A DNA stretch of 64,000 bases, taken from Paramarasmius palmivorus. Lineage: Eukaryota; Basidiomycota; Agaricomycetes; Agaricales; Marasmiaceae. Each line of letters opens with the position of its first letter. Positions within the stretch are counted from its first letter, which is position 1. The DNA lies in contig JAYKXP010000194.1 of assembly GCA_037176845.1 (NCBI GenBank), forward strand, positions 1 through 64,000, in the 5' to 3' direction. The notes below the pieces were generated by a model, which saw only the letters and a list, made by a program, of their open reading frames with translations, did not search any database and was not told where the DNA came from. Shown here in pieces: positions 36,389 through 49,667 of the stretch. The position numbers were made by a program, and so were the translations under genes.

Positions 36389-37200
36389 GACAGAGCAACA
36401 AAAGTGAAGGAAGTCGGAAAAGCCTTCAAGATGACTGGCTCATATAGAGAAGCTCCAAGGGGCGATGCCATCACATAAAAAACGGCCTTTCGTACATTTG
36501 GGGTTGTTTTGGGTTGTGGCTGACCAAACGCCATGAGGCGAACACGAATCGGAAAGGTGAGGAGGGCACGAGGCATGTCGAGAATCATGCGGATATGCTC
36601 CCACCGACGCCGCTTTCGACGATTGTAAAGATGCATATCAAAGCGGTCAACCAAGCTGCGAGGTTTCATAATAAGAGCTGCTGAAGAGTTGACCATGTGT
36701 ATTCTGGATAATTGTCGGTTTATGTATACCATCATCGTTTAGATGTGCGGCGTGACGGTTTGGTGGAGACATGGGCTTCCCAATCTACGTGGACGCAAAA
36801 CCCCGCGAGTACACGACATGAACCGAAAGAAACGACTTGAGGCCGACTTGAGGCTCAGCCAAGCCTTAGGCTAGTCGTGACGGCTGGTGACGAGGCGACA
36901 TGAACGGCAACATGGACGGCAACCACGCAGAATACATAGCATTGTCAGTGCCAGGCTTGGACTGCGGCTGGTCCTCTAGGTCGCTCTTGGATACATCTAC
37001 TTGAGGTTATAGCAATGAGAGGATATCCAAAGCGACAAAGTGCATTTACTTGTCTATCCGGTTCTCCAAGTAAAAAAGCAAATGAGACTACGCTCAGATT
37101 GATGCAACTCAGCGGTGACTTCGGTTTGTGCAGCCGAGGCGATAACGATATAAGATGACGGAGGATTCAATGCGATGTGAGAAATTCTGAGGCGGCATAT
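36389..37200. other. Intergenic stretch upstream of the GH16 gene
   Basis: Contains the 5' flank of the glucanase gene. A minus-strand frame at 36,385-36,735 overlaps the GH16 first exon in another frame and shows no family features, so it was not called. Confidence 0.45.
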
Positions 37201-37768
37201 TCAGGTGTCTTCATGGATGTACAAGACGAAAGCATATGTCATAGCGAAATGTGGGTCGACATCCTCCAGCCCGCCAATCTCGATCGTTTGTGTCTCCCCA
37301 AACCAAGCTCTCAACCCTATTATATCTCCCCGATTAGATGTTGAGCTTAGTCCTTCTCCAGTGACGGCGCTTGGCGTTGTACTGTAAAGAACACAAGAAT
37401 CGTTAGAATTTCTAATAAATGGTAAAGTTATATCGCGCACTTGGATTTTTGTGTCTGTCTTTAAGCGGAACCACTGAGGAATGGGCCTGAAGAAGTCCAA
37501 TTTAGCATATTGTCGATATCGTGTGCAGAATGCAATCGTACCTGTTCTGGCGGGCAGCTTTGGCAAGTTTTTGCTTTGTGCGGAAGGTCTTTTGGGAAGG
37601 CTAGAGAGAGAATCACATTTATTATACACTCCTAGAATGAGCAGGACAGCGATACGCACCATGTCGACGATGGGGGAAACTTGATGAACTGGGTCTGTTG
37701 ATACGAAAAAATAAGGTTCAGGAATGGCAAGAACTGTACAGTTGTTTGTATCTGTGTTACTCGGCATC
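37201..37768 (-). CDS. Possible hypothetical protein
   Basis: From ATG 37,768 the frame runs 188 codons to the stop at 37,201 without recognised domains; the same frame is open upstream to 38,001 but there overlaps the better-supported gene at 37,919. One hydrophobic stretch (IVDMVRIAVLLILGVYN) could be a membrane helix. It may be a separate small gene, the 3' part of a spliced gene, or chance. Low confidence. Confidence 0.25.
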
Positions 37769-37918
37769 CCGCGGCAACGTCTCCCACGCCATCTTAGGCT
37801 CCTCCCAGCCCTGGTTGATATCTGGCAAGTGATAATAACAGCTCTAATTACAGTTTTGTAGTAAATCCTATCGTACAGTATTCTATCCTCCAAATAAATA
37901 TCGTGTACACTGCTAATC

Positions 37919-39750
37919 CTATGCGTATCGTCGACTCGATGATAATAATGTCTGTCCCCCAACTCTGATGTGCCCCACCTTCTCTTCCCCTCGCCCATCA
38001 CCTATTCGCTTGAACTCGGTCGTGACCAACTTGTTTTTCGTGATAGCCCCACACCCGTGCCCTTCAAGCACTGAAGGCTCGTCCGCTAATAGCCGGCTCA
38101 CCACATAACTGTTCAACCCATCTCCAAACGTTGGTCGATACATCTTCGCTGTCAAAACAGCCAACAACATAAACCAGAGCCCAAGCACCACGAATGTCAC
38201 CGCTATGAATCTCGGAGATCTCGTCCTCGAAACCTTGTCGACGTGAACCACAGCCGGATACCATTCATCAGATGACACGGAAAGAATCGTGATAGCGTTT
38301 GCCATGTATGCGATCCCATATGACAGATGATCGCTGAGCTGCTGCAGAGACGGCTGTGTAATAGCACTGGCACTCCCATACGTGCTGTTACACATATACC
38401 CCATCTGAGCCAACCACGTCTGTAAGTAAAACGGGTTTTGCATCAGATTCATGTTCTGGGGATAATTCAATGTGTAGAAAACTGCCCAAAGAGGATGGAC
38501 AGGGGGAATGTCGGCGACATAGTCATCTCCGATCAAGTCTTGTTCCTCGAATGTGTCTGTGATGAATGTTTTCGAGGAGCCTTTGACTTCGGCGACGCCA
38601 AAGATCATGGTAGATTCGCATCGAATGATGCCTCCAACAGTATTTGGTTGATCGTCCCAATCGTCATCGCCCGACGAACTTCTAAACCAAAAATTGGCGG
38701 CCATCTTTCGACGATGACGGATATGAAAATGTCTGGCTCGAGCCGTAAAATGTTGAATTTGGTGGCGGAACGTTTGAAAAATCGGAGTCGAAACAAGATT
38801 GGTAATCTATGACCACATTCATGCCCATAGGATGGGATATAGAGTATGTCCCGTTGTCGAGCGACATCTTCTGTATACCGCATAATTTGTTGAATCGGGA
38901 GAGAGAAGCGCCTAAGGTGTAATTCTGATGATCTTCCATGACCTTGCAACTGCCCAGTAACCGGATTCCCGGGAGTGACATATCCATTCCCTGAGAGTCC
39001 CCCGCGAAAAACATCTCTTCTTCATCCACCTCAACCTCGTCCGACAGATAGATACTCCCACCATTCATCGACAGGGTCGGTAGACCTGTTGCCCACTGCC
39101 CCGACCCTGTACTAAGCTGGTTGTACATTGAGACCGTCTTCATACGAGCTGGAGATGCCGTTGATGGTCTGACCATAATCAAGCTCTCTATCTCGACTGT
39201 TGTGTGAGGGTATGCTGCGTTGAGCAGTAGAGGTGTCGAAATTGCCAGTAAGCATGTAATGGCAAATAGAATGAATGTAACCGACACCCGTGTACGAAGT
39301 TTGAACATTCCCACTGTACACGATAGGATTCCTAGTGGACCAGACCATTTTCTGTCAGCGGACCAGAACAGCTCTGCATATGTCCGCGGGGAGGTGCTGG
39401 ATGAGTGAAGGGAGCCAATAGCCAGTCTACTGAGATGCATGGCAGTAACAGCGACATGACCTTGGGCAAATATTGTAGGACATGATATCTGGAAGGTCGC
39501 GGTAGTACCATGGCATGCTGGAATTGTCGGCTGCTACACGAGCGGCGCCTTCGAGATTGACGATGAGGAGCACGGTAAAGGCGACCCAACATGTGAGAAC
39601 AAGGAGAGAGAATGGGTAATGGTGAAGGCGAAATCCAAGGGAAGGAAAGTGATATTTTTCTTCATCGACGGAATGAAGAGTTGGTGTGAGAGGGGTGGCT
39701 TGCGAGTAGGAAGGAGGACTGGTAGAAGCTGTTAAGACGCTACCTGCTAT
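37919..39750 (-). CDS. Three-helix membrane protein of unknown function, with an apparent 1-bp insertion
   Basis: Reading right to left: an exon from about 39,740 encodes a Ser/Thr/Pro-rich start, FHFPSLGFRLHHYPF-like sequence and a first helix (SLLVLTCWVAFTVLLIVNL), reaching LPDIMS at about 39,480. There the frame must shift by one base (extra T opposite 39,477) to continue as IFAQGHVAVTAMHLSRLAIG, then ELFWSADRKWSGPLGI, a second helix (FILFAITCLLAISTPLLL), a long probably extracellular part with N-glycosylation sites (NYT, NGT, NST), and, after a short intron near 38,730-38,690, a third helix (FIAVTFVVLGLWFMLLAVLT) and a cytosolic tail ending at TAG 37,919. The first exon was not fixed; ATG in ATGATACATCCCGATGC near 39,855 is a candidate. 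The family recurs in mushrooms but I know no function for it. Confidence 0.6.
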
Positions 39751-39899
39751 GATGCTATTTTTGTCATCCGACTATAAGGAGAAACAGCTGCATAAGAATG
39801 AAGCAAAAGACATTCATGAACGGAGGAACGCACCTGAGCATCGGGATGTATCATTTTCAACCAAGGACGACGACGGCAGCGAGCGCGGGCGGTCGTCGA

Positions 39900-42065
39900 G
39901 CAGGTTGTTTAGGGGAGATGACTGTTTCGGTTCTCACCGTCACTGTCATGATCATCGGGTGGGTCACGGTAAGTCCAGGCCGTTGCCGCGGCCCTTATTG
40001 GGAGAGAAAAATGCGATTTGGACCGCCCAACGAACGAAGCACATTCTAAAGCCATCGTCAAAAAGTTGATATTTGAAGAGGTCGAAGGGTACATGGAGGA
40101 AGAAGAAGACATGTAAGCTTCGGAATCTACTGGGCGCAGGCTGCGCAGCAACGTGAGTCCGTGACGCTGTTCTCTGGAAGCTCATCCAATCATGTTTCTC
40201 CGCTGTCCTTCAGGAACATGGCCATCGCTGGTTGTCACTTTGTTCACAATTACAACTCAAGTTAGATATGCACTCGACTGAACTCTTTGCGGCAGGAAAA
40301 CTTCCGTGGATAGTTCAAGTTGTCCAGTAAGTAGGAGTATCACAATTTGAATCAGTCCACGATAGATAATTAGGTATTCACCCAATACAGCGGAATTCAA
40401 GAATAAGATTTAGAGTGCCACTTTGCGTGCCAGTGAGTGATACAGATGGGCTTTCATGTACATGTCCCACTAGAGGCCCAAACGCTCCCATCGTTACAAA
40501 GATTTGACGTTCAACCCCACATGAAATACACGATAGCTGACTGTGACGCCACCTTCCTGAAGTACATGTACTATAAGGTACAGCCCCACTCAAAGAGAAT
40601 GATAAGGACGTACATTTGATTGACTCTGGACTGTAGCAGGACTTGATGGACATTATGTTTCCCTTAACCAATACCGCGGTAACAACCCCACTAGCTCTCC
40701 TCATCCCAATTCGTGTCAGAGACCCATGTCGTACCGCCACAGCTTTCCCATAACGACCACATTTGTGTGTTATCTAGCTCGTCTTGCCTTGAGCGGAACC
40801 CGATACGAAACGCTTCTTCCAAGAACCTGGGTAGCAAAACACACGAGTGAGTGGTATCTCTGGGAAATGTACACATGGATCGTCTTTTGCTCTCACATCC
40901 TTGCCAGTGTCCTGGAAAACCTCCCGACGTCGAGAAACTTGACAAGATAGGTTGAAGGATGCTCCAGTCCGAGGAGATGGTACGCGTCCAAGGTCCTTTA
41001 CGCGTTCTAGATCCCCTTGTGTCTTGATAGATACCGGTTCCGACTAGAGTATCACTTGCGTTGATGTTGAAGTGTTGTTTGCTACTTTGCCGACCATCTA
41101 CGCGGCATCTCCGTCGCTAGTGGCGTTCCTCCGATTCGCTTTTGGTGGTTGCGCGAATATCGTTAACGGCGAAATACGATCGACAAGAGCAGAGGTAGGT
41201 GGAAATGTCAGTGAAAAGAGGAATATGTCTGCGTACTTTCACAATCGCTCCTCCATCGTCACATCATGGGGTCTCTTGGCCAATTCTAGTGCGACTTCCA
41301 TGAGGCAAAGGGCTGGAGTCGTAGGTAATGGAAAGAGAGGAATGACTGACCATGATGCATCGTGCATCACTTTTGGTATCGATGAGAATGTAAGCGAGTG
41401 CAGAATGAAAGCCAACCATGACGGTCAAAATTCCGGTGCTCTATTGTGATTCGTCGTAGGTCGATATCAACCGCTGCACAGACGGCGGCGTTCACGGACC
41501 AATCGAATCAAAATGGTTACTTGCGTGCACATCGCCCCGATGATAGCGCAATTGCTAACCATCAAGGGAAAAATTTGCCAGCCCGAGGTGGCAGGACGCG
41601 TTGGCGCTCTACTCGTTCCCAATCACAGATTCAGAGTCTACGGAGCACACGAGGGTGAAGGAGCTGAACAAGTGACGTTTCTACCTGGACCTGAAGACTA
41701 ATTTGGATAATCTTTGGCTTGATTTGGTTAATCAGATAATCTTACGCAGATTAAGATCGCTATTGCCGAAGTCCGCAAAACAATGGGATCCCGTTATGGC
41801 AAGTTGTGTAGACTACGGCCGTCATGGGACGGGGGGATTGAAGAGATTTTAGATGCATTCAATCAATCTTGATGCATTGTCGCGAGGCAGTACTGAGCGT
41901 CGATGGAGAACGGAACCAGAGTGGGGGCGCAAGGCAAGCCAAACCGCTGGCAAAGACCGAGGTGTGGTATCTTCGTGGGAACTTTGGGGCCTATAATAGA
42001 GAAAATATAAAGCATGTCCGATGGTATCAGCTAATTATTTCTCATTCTTTTCTCTCTCTCTCACC
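39900..42065. other. Long intergenic stretch, possibly with gene debris
   Basis: Several frames of 60-125 codons exist on both strands (for example 41,072-41,449 plus and 40,378-40,740 minus), but none shows a recognised motif, a convincing splice chain or a stable start. Some minus-strand pieces near 41,300-41,600 are hydrophobic and could be remains of a membrane protein gene. The last 80 bases hold a CT-rich tract (TCTCTCTCTCACC) just before the ATP-citrate lyase ATG, a common fungal promoter/leader feature. Confidence 0.4.
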
Positions 42066-45000
42066 ATGTCTTCCAAAGGTACCGTGTTCCTTTTTCTATT
42101 CAAGATCGGCCATCTCATACAACACCTTAGCCATCCGCGAGTACGATGCTAAGCTTTTGCTCACCTACTGGCTCACTCGTTCGCCGGTGATCGACCCATC
42201 TTTGTCTCTTGGTCCTTCTGCAACCCCCGAGTACCCTCGCGTTGCTCAGCTCCTTTGGGACGAGGACACCAAGCTGCTCACCCCAGCAGATGCTCTTCCT
42301 AAATGGGTCTCTGAGCCTGGCGTCAAGCTCGTTGCTAAGCCTGATCAATTGATCAAGCGAAGAGGGAAGGCTGGTTTGCTTGCCTTGAACAAGGTCAAGG
42401 AAGAAGCAGTCTCCTGGATTGCTGAGAGAGCAGGAAAGCTTCAAAAGGTATGTACCTCTTACTATCCTCTTGCTTGGACTTCGGAGCTTGTTTGTTCCTG
42501 AGAGCTGTCTAAATTTTACGCGTCTTGTTTATTCGCGTCTGTTTTCTTGTTTTCTTGTCGGGATCTTTTCTATCTCTGTCGATCATCACCACACGCGTTC
42601 CTCTCCAACTTTCAACTTCTATCTCTCGATCAATCTACACGTGATCGTCTGCTAACTTCTTTCCCACTAGGTCGAGTCCGTTACTGGCCCTTTGACATCA
42701 TTCATCCTAGAACCCTTCCTCCCCCACCCTTCCAACACTGAATACTACATCTGCATTAACTCTTCCCGTGAATACGACACCATTCTCTTCACCCACGAAG
42801 GTGGTGTCGATGTCGGTGATGTCGATGCCAAGGCTCTCAAGCTCAACGTCCCTGTTGCAACCTCTGCCAACCCACAGACTTTCCCCGGCAAGCAGGCCGT
42901 CAAGGACACCTTGCTCAAGAACGTCGACAGCGAGGAGAAGAAGGAAGTCCTCGTTGATTTCATCATCCGCTTGTACAGCGTGTATGTTGACCTTCATTTC
43001 GCTTATCTCGAGATCAACCCATTGATCTGTCTCGGATCCACTGGTCAGTCGGCTGTCACTTTACTAGCGATTAGTTGTCTCAATGTCATTTTACAGAGAG
43101 CAAGTCAGGAAAGGTTGAGATTCACTATCTCGACATGGCTGCCAAGCTCGACCAGACTGCCGAATCCATCGTCGGCCAGAAGTGGGCTATCGCTCGTGAC
43201 CTCACTGTCTACGAAGCCGCTGCTACCTGCCGCCGCCACCACCAAGGGTGGAAAGGTCAACACTGACCGTGGCCCACCAATGGTCTTCCCTGCTCCCTTT
43301 GGTCGTTTGCTGACCAAGGAAGAGGCTTACATTCAGAAGCTCGACGCTAGCACTGGTGCCAGTTTGAAGTTGACCGTGGGTAGTCTTGCTAGTTTTGCTT
43401 GAATCAGTCGTTAACAGTGTCAAACAGGTCCTCAACCCTGAAGGAAGAGTCTGGACCATGGTTGCTGGTGGAGGTGCCAGTGTCGTCTATAGTGATGCCA
43501 TCGCTGCTTGTGGTACGTTGTTAATTTAAACTTGGACGCGTTTGAGTTTCTGATAGGCTTGGTAGGATTCGCAAACGAGCTCGCCAACTATGGTGAATAC
43601 TCTGGTGCTCCCACAGAAGGCCAGACCTACGAGTACGCCAAGACCATCAGTACGTCTATTCGGCGTTTAAAGTCTAATGTCCGTCTCACTGACCTTCCAT
43701 TCAGTCGATCTTATCACTCGTGGCGCACCTAACCCCAAGGGCAAGATCCTCATCATCGGTGGTGGTATCGCCAACTTTACCAACGTTGCTGCTACCTTCA
43801 AGGGTATCATCCGTGCTCTCAAGGAGTACAAGCAGCAGTTGATCAACTCTGGCGTCAAGATCTTTGTCCGCCGTGGTGGTCCCAACTACCAGGAAGGTCT
43901 CAAGGCCATGCGTCTCCTCGGTGAGAGTCTTGGTGTCCCCATCAGAGTCTTCGGCCCCGAAACCCACATCACCGCTATCGTTCCCCTCGCTCTCGGCATC
44001 GAGCCCAAGAAGTCCGACCCCACTCCCAAGAGCATTGCTCCCACCGCTCCTGGCTCTCCTCGCCAATCCAGCGCTCAACCCATCGAGCCTGTCGAAGAAG
44101 CTCCTGTCGGTGCCATCCAGAAAGATGGTTCTCGCACCCAACCAGGCGACCAGATCGTCCACTTTACTGCTTCACCCACGAGTCGCCCTGCTTACAGGCC
44201 TTTCGACTCCACCACCCGCTCCTTCGTTTACGGTCTTCAACCCCGTGCTATCCAGGGAATGTTGGACTTTGACTACAGCTGTGGAAGGGACATTCCTTCC
44301 GTCGCTGCTATGATCTACCCCTTCGGTGGTCACCACATTCAAAAGTTCTACTGGGGTACCAAGGAGACTCTTCTCCCTGTCTACACCAGCGTCCGTGAGG
44401 CTGCTGCCAAGCACCCCGACGTTGATGTCGTCGTCAACTTTGCTTCCTCCCGTAGTGTGCTCGGTAGCACCATGGAGATTTTGAAGGGAGTAAGTGGTCT
44501 GTCCTCCTGCATCCTAACAAACTGATATTGACATCCCACTAGCACAGCGACAAGATCAGATGCATCGCCATCATCGCCGAAGGCGTTCCTGAGCGTCACG
44601 CCAGGGAGATCCTCTGGGAAGCCGTCCAACGCAACGTCTTGATCATCGGTCCCGCCACTGTCGGTGGTATCAAAGCCGGCTGCTTCAAGATTGGTAACTC
44701 TGGAGGTATGATGGACAACATCATCGCATCCAAGCTCTACCGCCCCGGCTCTGTCGGCTACGTCTCCAAATCCGGTGGTATGTCCAACGAACTCAACAAC
44801 ATCCTCTCCCTCACCACCAACGGTACCTACGAGGGTATTGCCATCGGAGGAGATCGTTACCCCGGATCCACCTTCATCGACCATCTCCTCCGTTATGAGG
44901 CTGACCCCGACTGCAAGATGCTCGTCTTGCTCGGTGAAGTCGGTGGTATCGAAGAGTACCGTGTCATTGAAGCCGTCAAGACCGGCAAGATCAAGAAGCC

Positions 45001-46263
45001 TATCGTCGCTTGGGCTATTGGTACTTGTGCCAAGATGTTCAGCACTGAAGTCCAATTCGGACACGCTGGATCGATGGCCAACTCTGATATGGAGACTGCC
45101 GATGCGAAGAACAGGGCTATGAAGCAGGCTGGGTTCCTTGTTCCTGATACCTTTGAGGATCTGCCCAACCTCCTCAGGGAGACTTACCAGAGTCTCGTCA
45201 ACAATGGTACCATCAAGGAAGTTGCTGAGAAGGAACCACCTGTTATTCCCATGGACTACAAGTGGGCACAGGAACTCGGACTCATCCGTAAACCCGCTGC
45301 TTTCATCTCGACCATCTCCGACGAGCGTGGTCAGGAGCTGTTGTACGCTGGTATGCGTATCTCTGATGTCTTCAAGGACGATATCGGTCTTGGTGGTGTC
45401 GTTTCTCTGCTCTGGTTCAAGCGCCGCCTTCCTCCCTGGGCTGCCAAGTTCATTGAGATGGTGCTCATGTTGACTGCTGACCACGGTCCTGCCGTCTCTG
45501 GGTGAGTAGCCTTCGATGGTTTACATGATCAATGACTGATACTTTGCACAGTGCCATGAACACCATTGTCGCCACCCGTGCTGGAAAGGACTTGATCTCT
45601 TCCCTTGCTTCGGGTCTGTTGACCATTGGTAGCCGATTCGGTGGTGCTCTCGACGAGGCAGCCTCCATGTTCTCCAACGCCCGTGACACTGGTCTGACAC
45701 CAAGAGAGTTTGTCGACAACTCTCGCAAGGCCAACAAGCTCAGTGAGTAATGTGATTCTCGTCGGTGCAACTTTTCTCTAACTTTGTGATAGTCTCTGGT
45801 ATCGGCCACAAGATCAAGAGCGTCAACAACCCTGATCTCCGTGTTGAGCTCGTCAAGGAATACGTTCGCAAGAACTTCCCTTCGCACAGTCTCTTGGACT
45901 ATGCTCTCGCTGTCGAGAAGGTTACGACATCCAAGAAGGATACCCTCATTCTTAACGTTGACGGATGTATCGCTGTTTGCTTCGTTGACTTGTTGAGAGA
46001 TAGTGGTGCATTCACTCCTGAGGAAGCTGATGAGTACATCAAGGTATGTTCTCCAGGTCGTCGTTCACGAACTCTTACTTACAATCCCGTTATAGATCGG
46101 TACCCTCAACGGTCTCTTCGTCCTCGGCCGTAGCATCGGATTCATCGGACACCACCTTGACCAGAAGCGTCTCCGTGCACCACTCTACCGTCACCCCGCC
46201 GACGACATATTCATCAACATGGCGGATGTTTCTCAACCTCGGGTTCTTGGAAGGATGCAGTAA
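42066..46263 (+). CDS. ACLY: ATP-citrate synthase (ATP-citrate lyase), fused form
   Basis: Makes acetyl-CoA and oxaloacetate from citrate, CoA and ATP in the cytosol, feeding lipid and sterol synthesis. Eleven exons: 42,066-42,078, 42,131-42,447, 42,671-43,043, 43,097-43,375, 43,428-43,512, 43,566-43,649, 43,705-44,489, 44,543-45,501, 45,552-45,742, 45,793-46,043 and 46,096-46,263; about 1,167 residues. The N-terminal ATP-grasp part starts [11 protein letters not shown] and includes [16 protein letters not shown]; the CoA-ligase part has [20 protein letters not shown]; the swivel/His part has QFGHAGSMA with the phospho-His; the citrate-synthase-like C-terminus has [20 protein letters not shown] and [19 protein letters not shown]. 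The fused arrangement is that of animals and basidiomycetes. Exon 4 has one surplus base (T near 43,228, between EAAAT and TTKGGK); without it all splice phases agree. Confidence 0.95.
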
Positions 46264-46799
46264 AGGGCTTGTGGGTGTGGTGGAAGCACAAAAATAGTTT
46301 GTATCATCATCATGGTAAAATAGACATTTAGACAACAAAGGGTAGTGTTTTTTTAATGCTTTGCTTGTACTGTTATTATTACGCAAAATGGGATCTGTTT
46401 TTTTGTCTCTCAAAAGCGCGCGCGGTTGAATTGAGTTCGCGAGTTGGTAGGCTGCGACTTTACCTGCTTGAAAGAAATGGAAATAGAATCGGTAGGCAGG
46501 AGCGAGTACCGGGCGATGGGCACGAGTTTTCTGAGATTGGATACCGACTTTAGCGGTTGTGTAATGGGCACAAGGGTCGAACATTCATGACAGGGCATTA
46601 CGTGCACTTGGATACATTGTATTTAGGTCGTCGTCAGGGAGGACTGGTAGAGGCTGCGAGGAATATGTGTCGTGTTAAACAGTAGGCGTTGAGCAGCGAA
46701 TTGTCGTGAGTCAAGAGAGAAAGCTAGAGTGAATGAGAACTCTTGAGGGAAGTGTGGGAGAAATGAGGACGCGAGAACAATGAGAGACGAAGCGATCAC
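46264..46799. other. Intergenic stretch
   Basis: 3' flank of the ATP-citrate lyase gene and 5' flank of the next plus-strand gene. No gene seen. Confidence 0.45.
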
Positions 46800-49667
46800 A
46801 TGATGTTGAACAAGGGAACCTTTTTGACTACTGCAACAATGGAGAACAAGCCGCCGTCGAATCCAACGCCGTCCATGTCTCCAGCTCCTATTCACCTCAT
46901 CAGTCCTCCTCCAGAAGATGATTTACAGCCAATCCACAAACGAAAGCGTCCATCTACCGCTACAACTCAACAAACTACTCCAAATCCTAAACCACGCAAA
47001 CAGCTCTATCTCAGAAATCCAAATGCACCAGATTATCGTAAATCTGCTACACCTGTCCCTTACGAACCTCCAACTCAACATTTCGAATCTCCAAGAGAGA
47101 TATTCATCACTCCTTCTCCGACAAAGGCCACTAGACGCAGGCGTACTTTACGGATAAAGACAGAACCACCTCCAGACCTCGATTTGAGTGCTCCCATGCC
47201 TCCTCCAAGTCCAACAGACGATCCTTTGCTTCTCAGTGAACCCCAGACACGCATGTTACTCGACAGCAGTCTACCACCTTCATCTCCACCGCCGCCTTCA
47301 CCTCTATCCGACGACGGCGATGATGACGAGCACGTTCATCCATTGGACTTTACCTCGTACCGTCCAGCAAACTTATCAACCTCTCCTCCCATGGACCTCT
47401 CATACGACGGTCCCATTCCCGCATTCACTCTTCCACCAGCTGAAAAGGTGCCTCTTGGCGAAGACTTGCCTGCAGACGACCTCTCCTCTCCACAACAAAC
47501 CACCACTCTCGAAGAAGGCGAAGGCGAATACACCGGTCGCTTCCGTCAACTCGTTATCCCAACTAAACCAGATCCGCCGGATGCACGTACCAAGGAGAGA
47601 ATGGAGTTGTGGGGTAGACCCGTGTCGCCTTACCCATATGAACTAGACCGGTCCCAAACTCTACCTCCTCCAGAACTACCTGCACCTTCGTCACCACTCG
47701 TTCGTGACCTCTCCCTGCTAGGCCTTCCTTCTCGTGCGTTCTCGTCACCCACGAAGCCGAACCGGCGAAGGGAGACAGCGTCGTTTGCGCGTGCCAAGGC
47801 ACTGTTTGGCGTACGGTCGAGTTCGCCACCTCCCGTGGTAGATGACGATGTTCCGGCTGAGGAGGAAGGTGTCGAGAAGGATGCAGATGTAGCAGCCGAC
47901 GTGGATCCATTCAACTTTTCCTCTCTCTCACTACACGCACCTCAACCCCGTCTGCCTTCTCCCCAACCACAACCTCTGCCTTCTACCTCCCTTCCTACCA
48001 CCTCACACCCCGAACCAGAAGAACCGGAAGAACAAGAACCTACCGCCTCACCAGAACCAGAACCAGAAATAGCACAAGAAGTTGACGGCTCCGAAGACGA
48101 GTCTGACCCAGACGACGACGACCCCTCGTTAATCAAGATCACCTCCTCTGACCCACGCGCTGCAGCTCGAGCTGCCGCAATTCTCAAGCAGGTATATTAC
48201 ATCCTCTTTCTACTTGCACGCCAGACACTAACGGTATACTTATAGCACGATTACGACTGCTACGCCCGTCTCCTTCTCCGCCGCCGTTCCAAACCCAAGA
48301 CGAAACACCAAACCGTCGACGACCTCCGCCGAAAGACCATCTCCTCCTCCTCAACGTCAGGTATCTCCAAGCGTCCTCGTGTACCGAGGAAAAGCGTCGG
48401 CGTGCTCGATGAACTGGTCGACGAGGCATCGTTTACGCTCGAGAATGCCAACACCTCTACGCCGGTGAAGACAACGAAGACACCCAAACGACCGCCGGCG
48501 ACGGGTACATCGGATTGGAATAAAGACCATTGGAGGTTCCTTGACGGATGCTTTACCGACGTTCGGTTACTTGGTATGTTTCCCTTTTTTTTTCTTGCGT
48601 TCGGCTGGTGCTAACACTTGTGGTAGATGCTGAAGGCAACATGAAACCCGTAGACCAAGTCGACCTAGGCGAAGTCGTCGACAGGTTCATTGACCTAATA
48701 GGCGGCGAAGAAGGTGAAGTTGGTTGGAGTCGGTAAGTCTTTCCTCTCTTTGCCTTCTTCCGTTTTTCGTGTTACTCACACCACCTCTCGCAGAGATGAA
48801 CTCCTTGGCCGTGCACGCGCCATACGCAAGAAACAAGCAAGAGGACAAGTCGGTGTACCCGCTACGCCTCTTACTGTCCCTGCTCGTCCCGTCACCGACG
48901 TATGGCGCTTCGACACACCGGAATTCACACCCCTGCCTCTATCCAAGCTCAAATACGCACCAAAGGATAAGGACTGGGTATTACCTTCCCCAGCACCGTT
49001 CAAGCCATCCGTCCTACAAGCGCCTAGGTACGGCCACCTGTTGGACGAAGCTAGGAAGGTGCACTCTTCGGGTTCTTCGTCTCTGGAAACGACGCCGCAG
49101 GAACCTGAGGAGCAAGAAGGTGAAGGCGAAGAACAGGAAGACGTACCAGAGGAAGAAGAATGGGAAGACGAACTCGAAGTCTCTCGTTCTCTCTCTCTCG
49201 AACCTGACTCTGACAACGACTCTGATCAAGAAGCACACCCCGAATCACGCCGAACAACTTTAGGCGGTAAACTCCAAGGTCTACTCTTCTCTTATCTACC
49301 TACACTATCATCTAAACCTCAACCCAAACCCAAACCTTCCGCTCGTCCTGTTTTACCCCCGCCTCCACCAGCACGCCCCCGCCAAATCAACACCCCTGCC
49401 CGCCCAGTACCTGTCCCAACCAAAGTACCCAAAGGCAAAGATGACCTCAACCATGTGGAGATTCCGAAACCGAAGGCGAGGGTTAGGGAGAGGCCGAGGC
49501 GGTTGAAGGAGCTTAGGCCTGTTTCTGTGCCGGAGAAGGAACAGGAACAGGTGAAGGTGGTGGTGAAGGAGGTGAAGAGGAAGAGTAGTGTGAAGGATTT
49601 GGTTAAGAGTTTCGAGGAGCGGGAGAAGGCTGGTGAGAAGGGGAAGGTGCCTGCGTGGAAGCCGTGA
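46800..49667 (+). CDS. Gene X: large proline-rich/acidic protein, unrecognised
   Basis: Four exons, 46,800-48,191, 48,246-48,573, 48,627-48,732 and 48,794-49,667, splice in phase to about 899 residues; the ATG at 46,839 (ATGGAG) is an alternative start giving 886. The first exon is Pro/Ser/Glu-rich and largely disordered, with basic clusters (KRKRP, TRRRRTLRIK). The best-conserved core, judged from the decayed copies downstream, is around HDYDCYARLLLRRRSKP, DHWRFLDGCFTDVRLL, VDLGEVVDRFIDLIGGE and GWSRDELLGRARAIRKKQAR. Glu-rich and Lys-rich tails follow. No domain is recognised. Basic clusters and disorder suggest a nuclear protein, perhaps chromatin- or kinetochore-linked, but that is a guess. 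Its 3' flank has two copies of GGTGTTGGTTTTCAGGGTGT. Confidence 0.75.

Noticed and set aside
41072..41449. 125-codon plus-strand frame
   Set aside because: No family motif, no splice chain and no conserved neighbour; compatible with chance.
44381..45484. 367-codon minus-strand frame inside the ATP-citrate lyase gene
   Set aside because: Antisense to a strongly supported exon; a by-product of codon bias in the real gene.
47336..49263. Long antisense and alternate-frame reading frames across gene X
   Set aside because: Low-complexity Pro/Glu/Ser coding sequence yields open frames in other registers; the splice-consistent frame explains the region.
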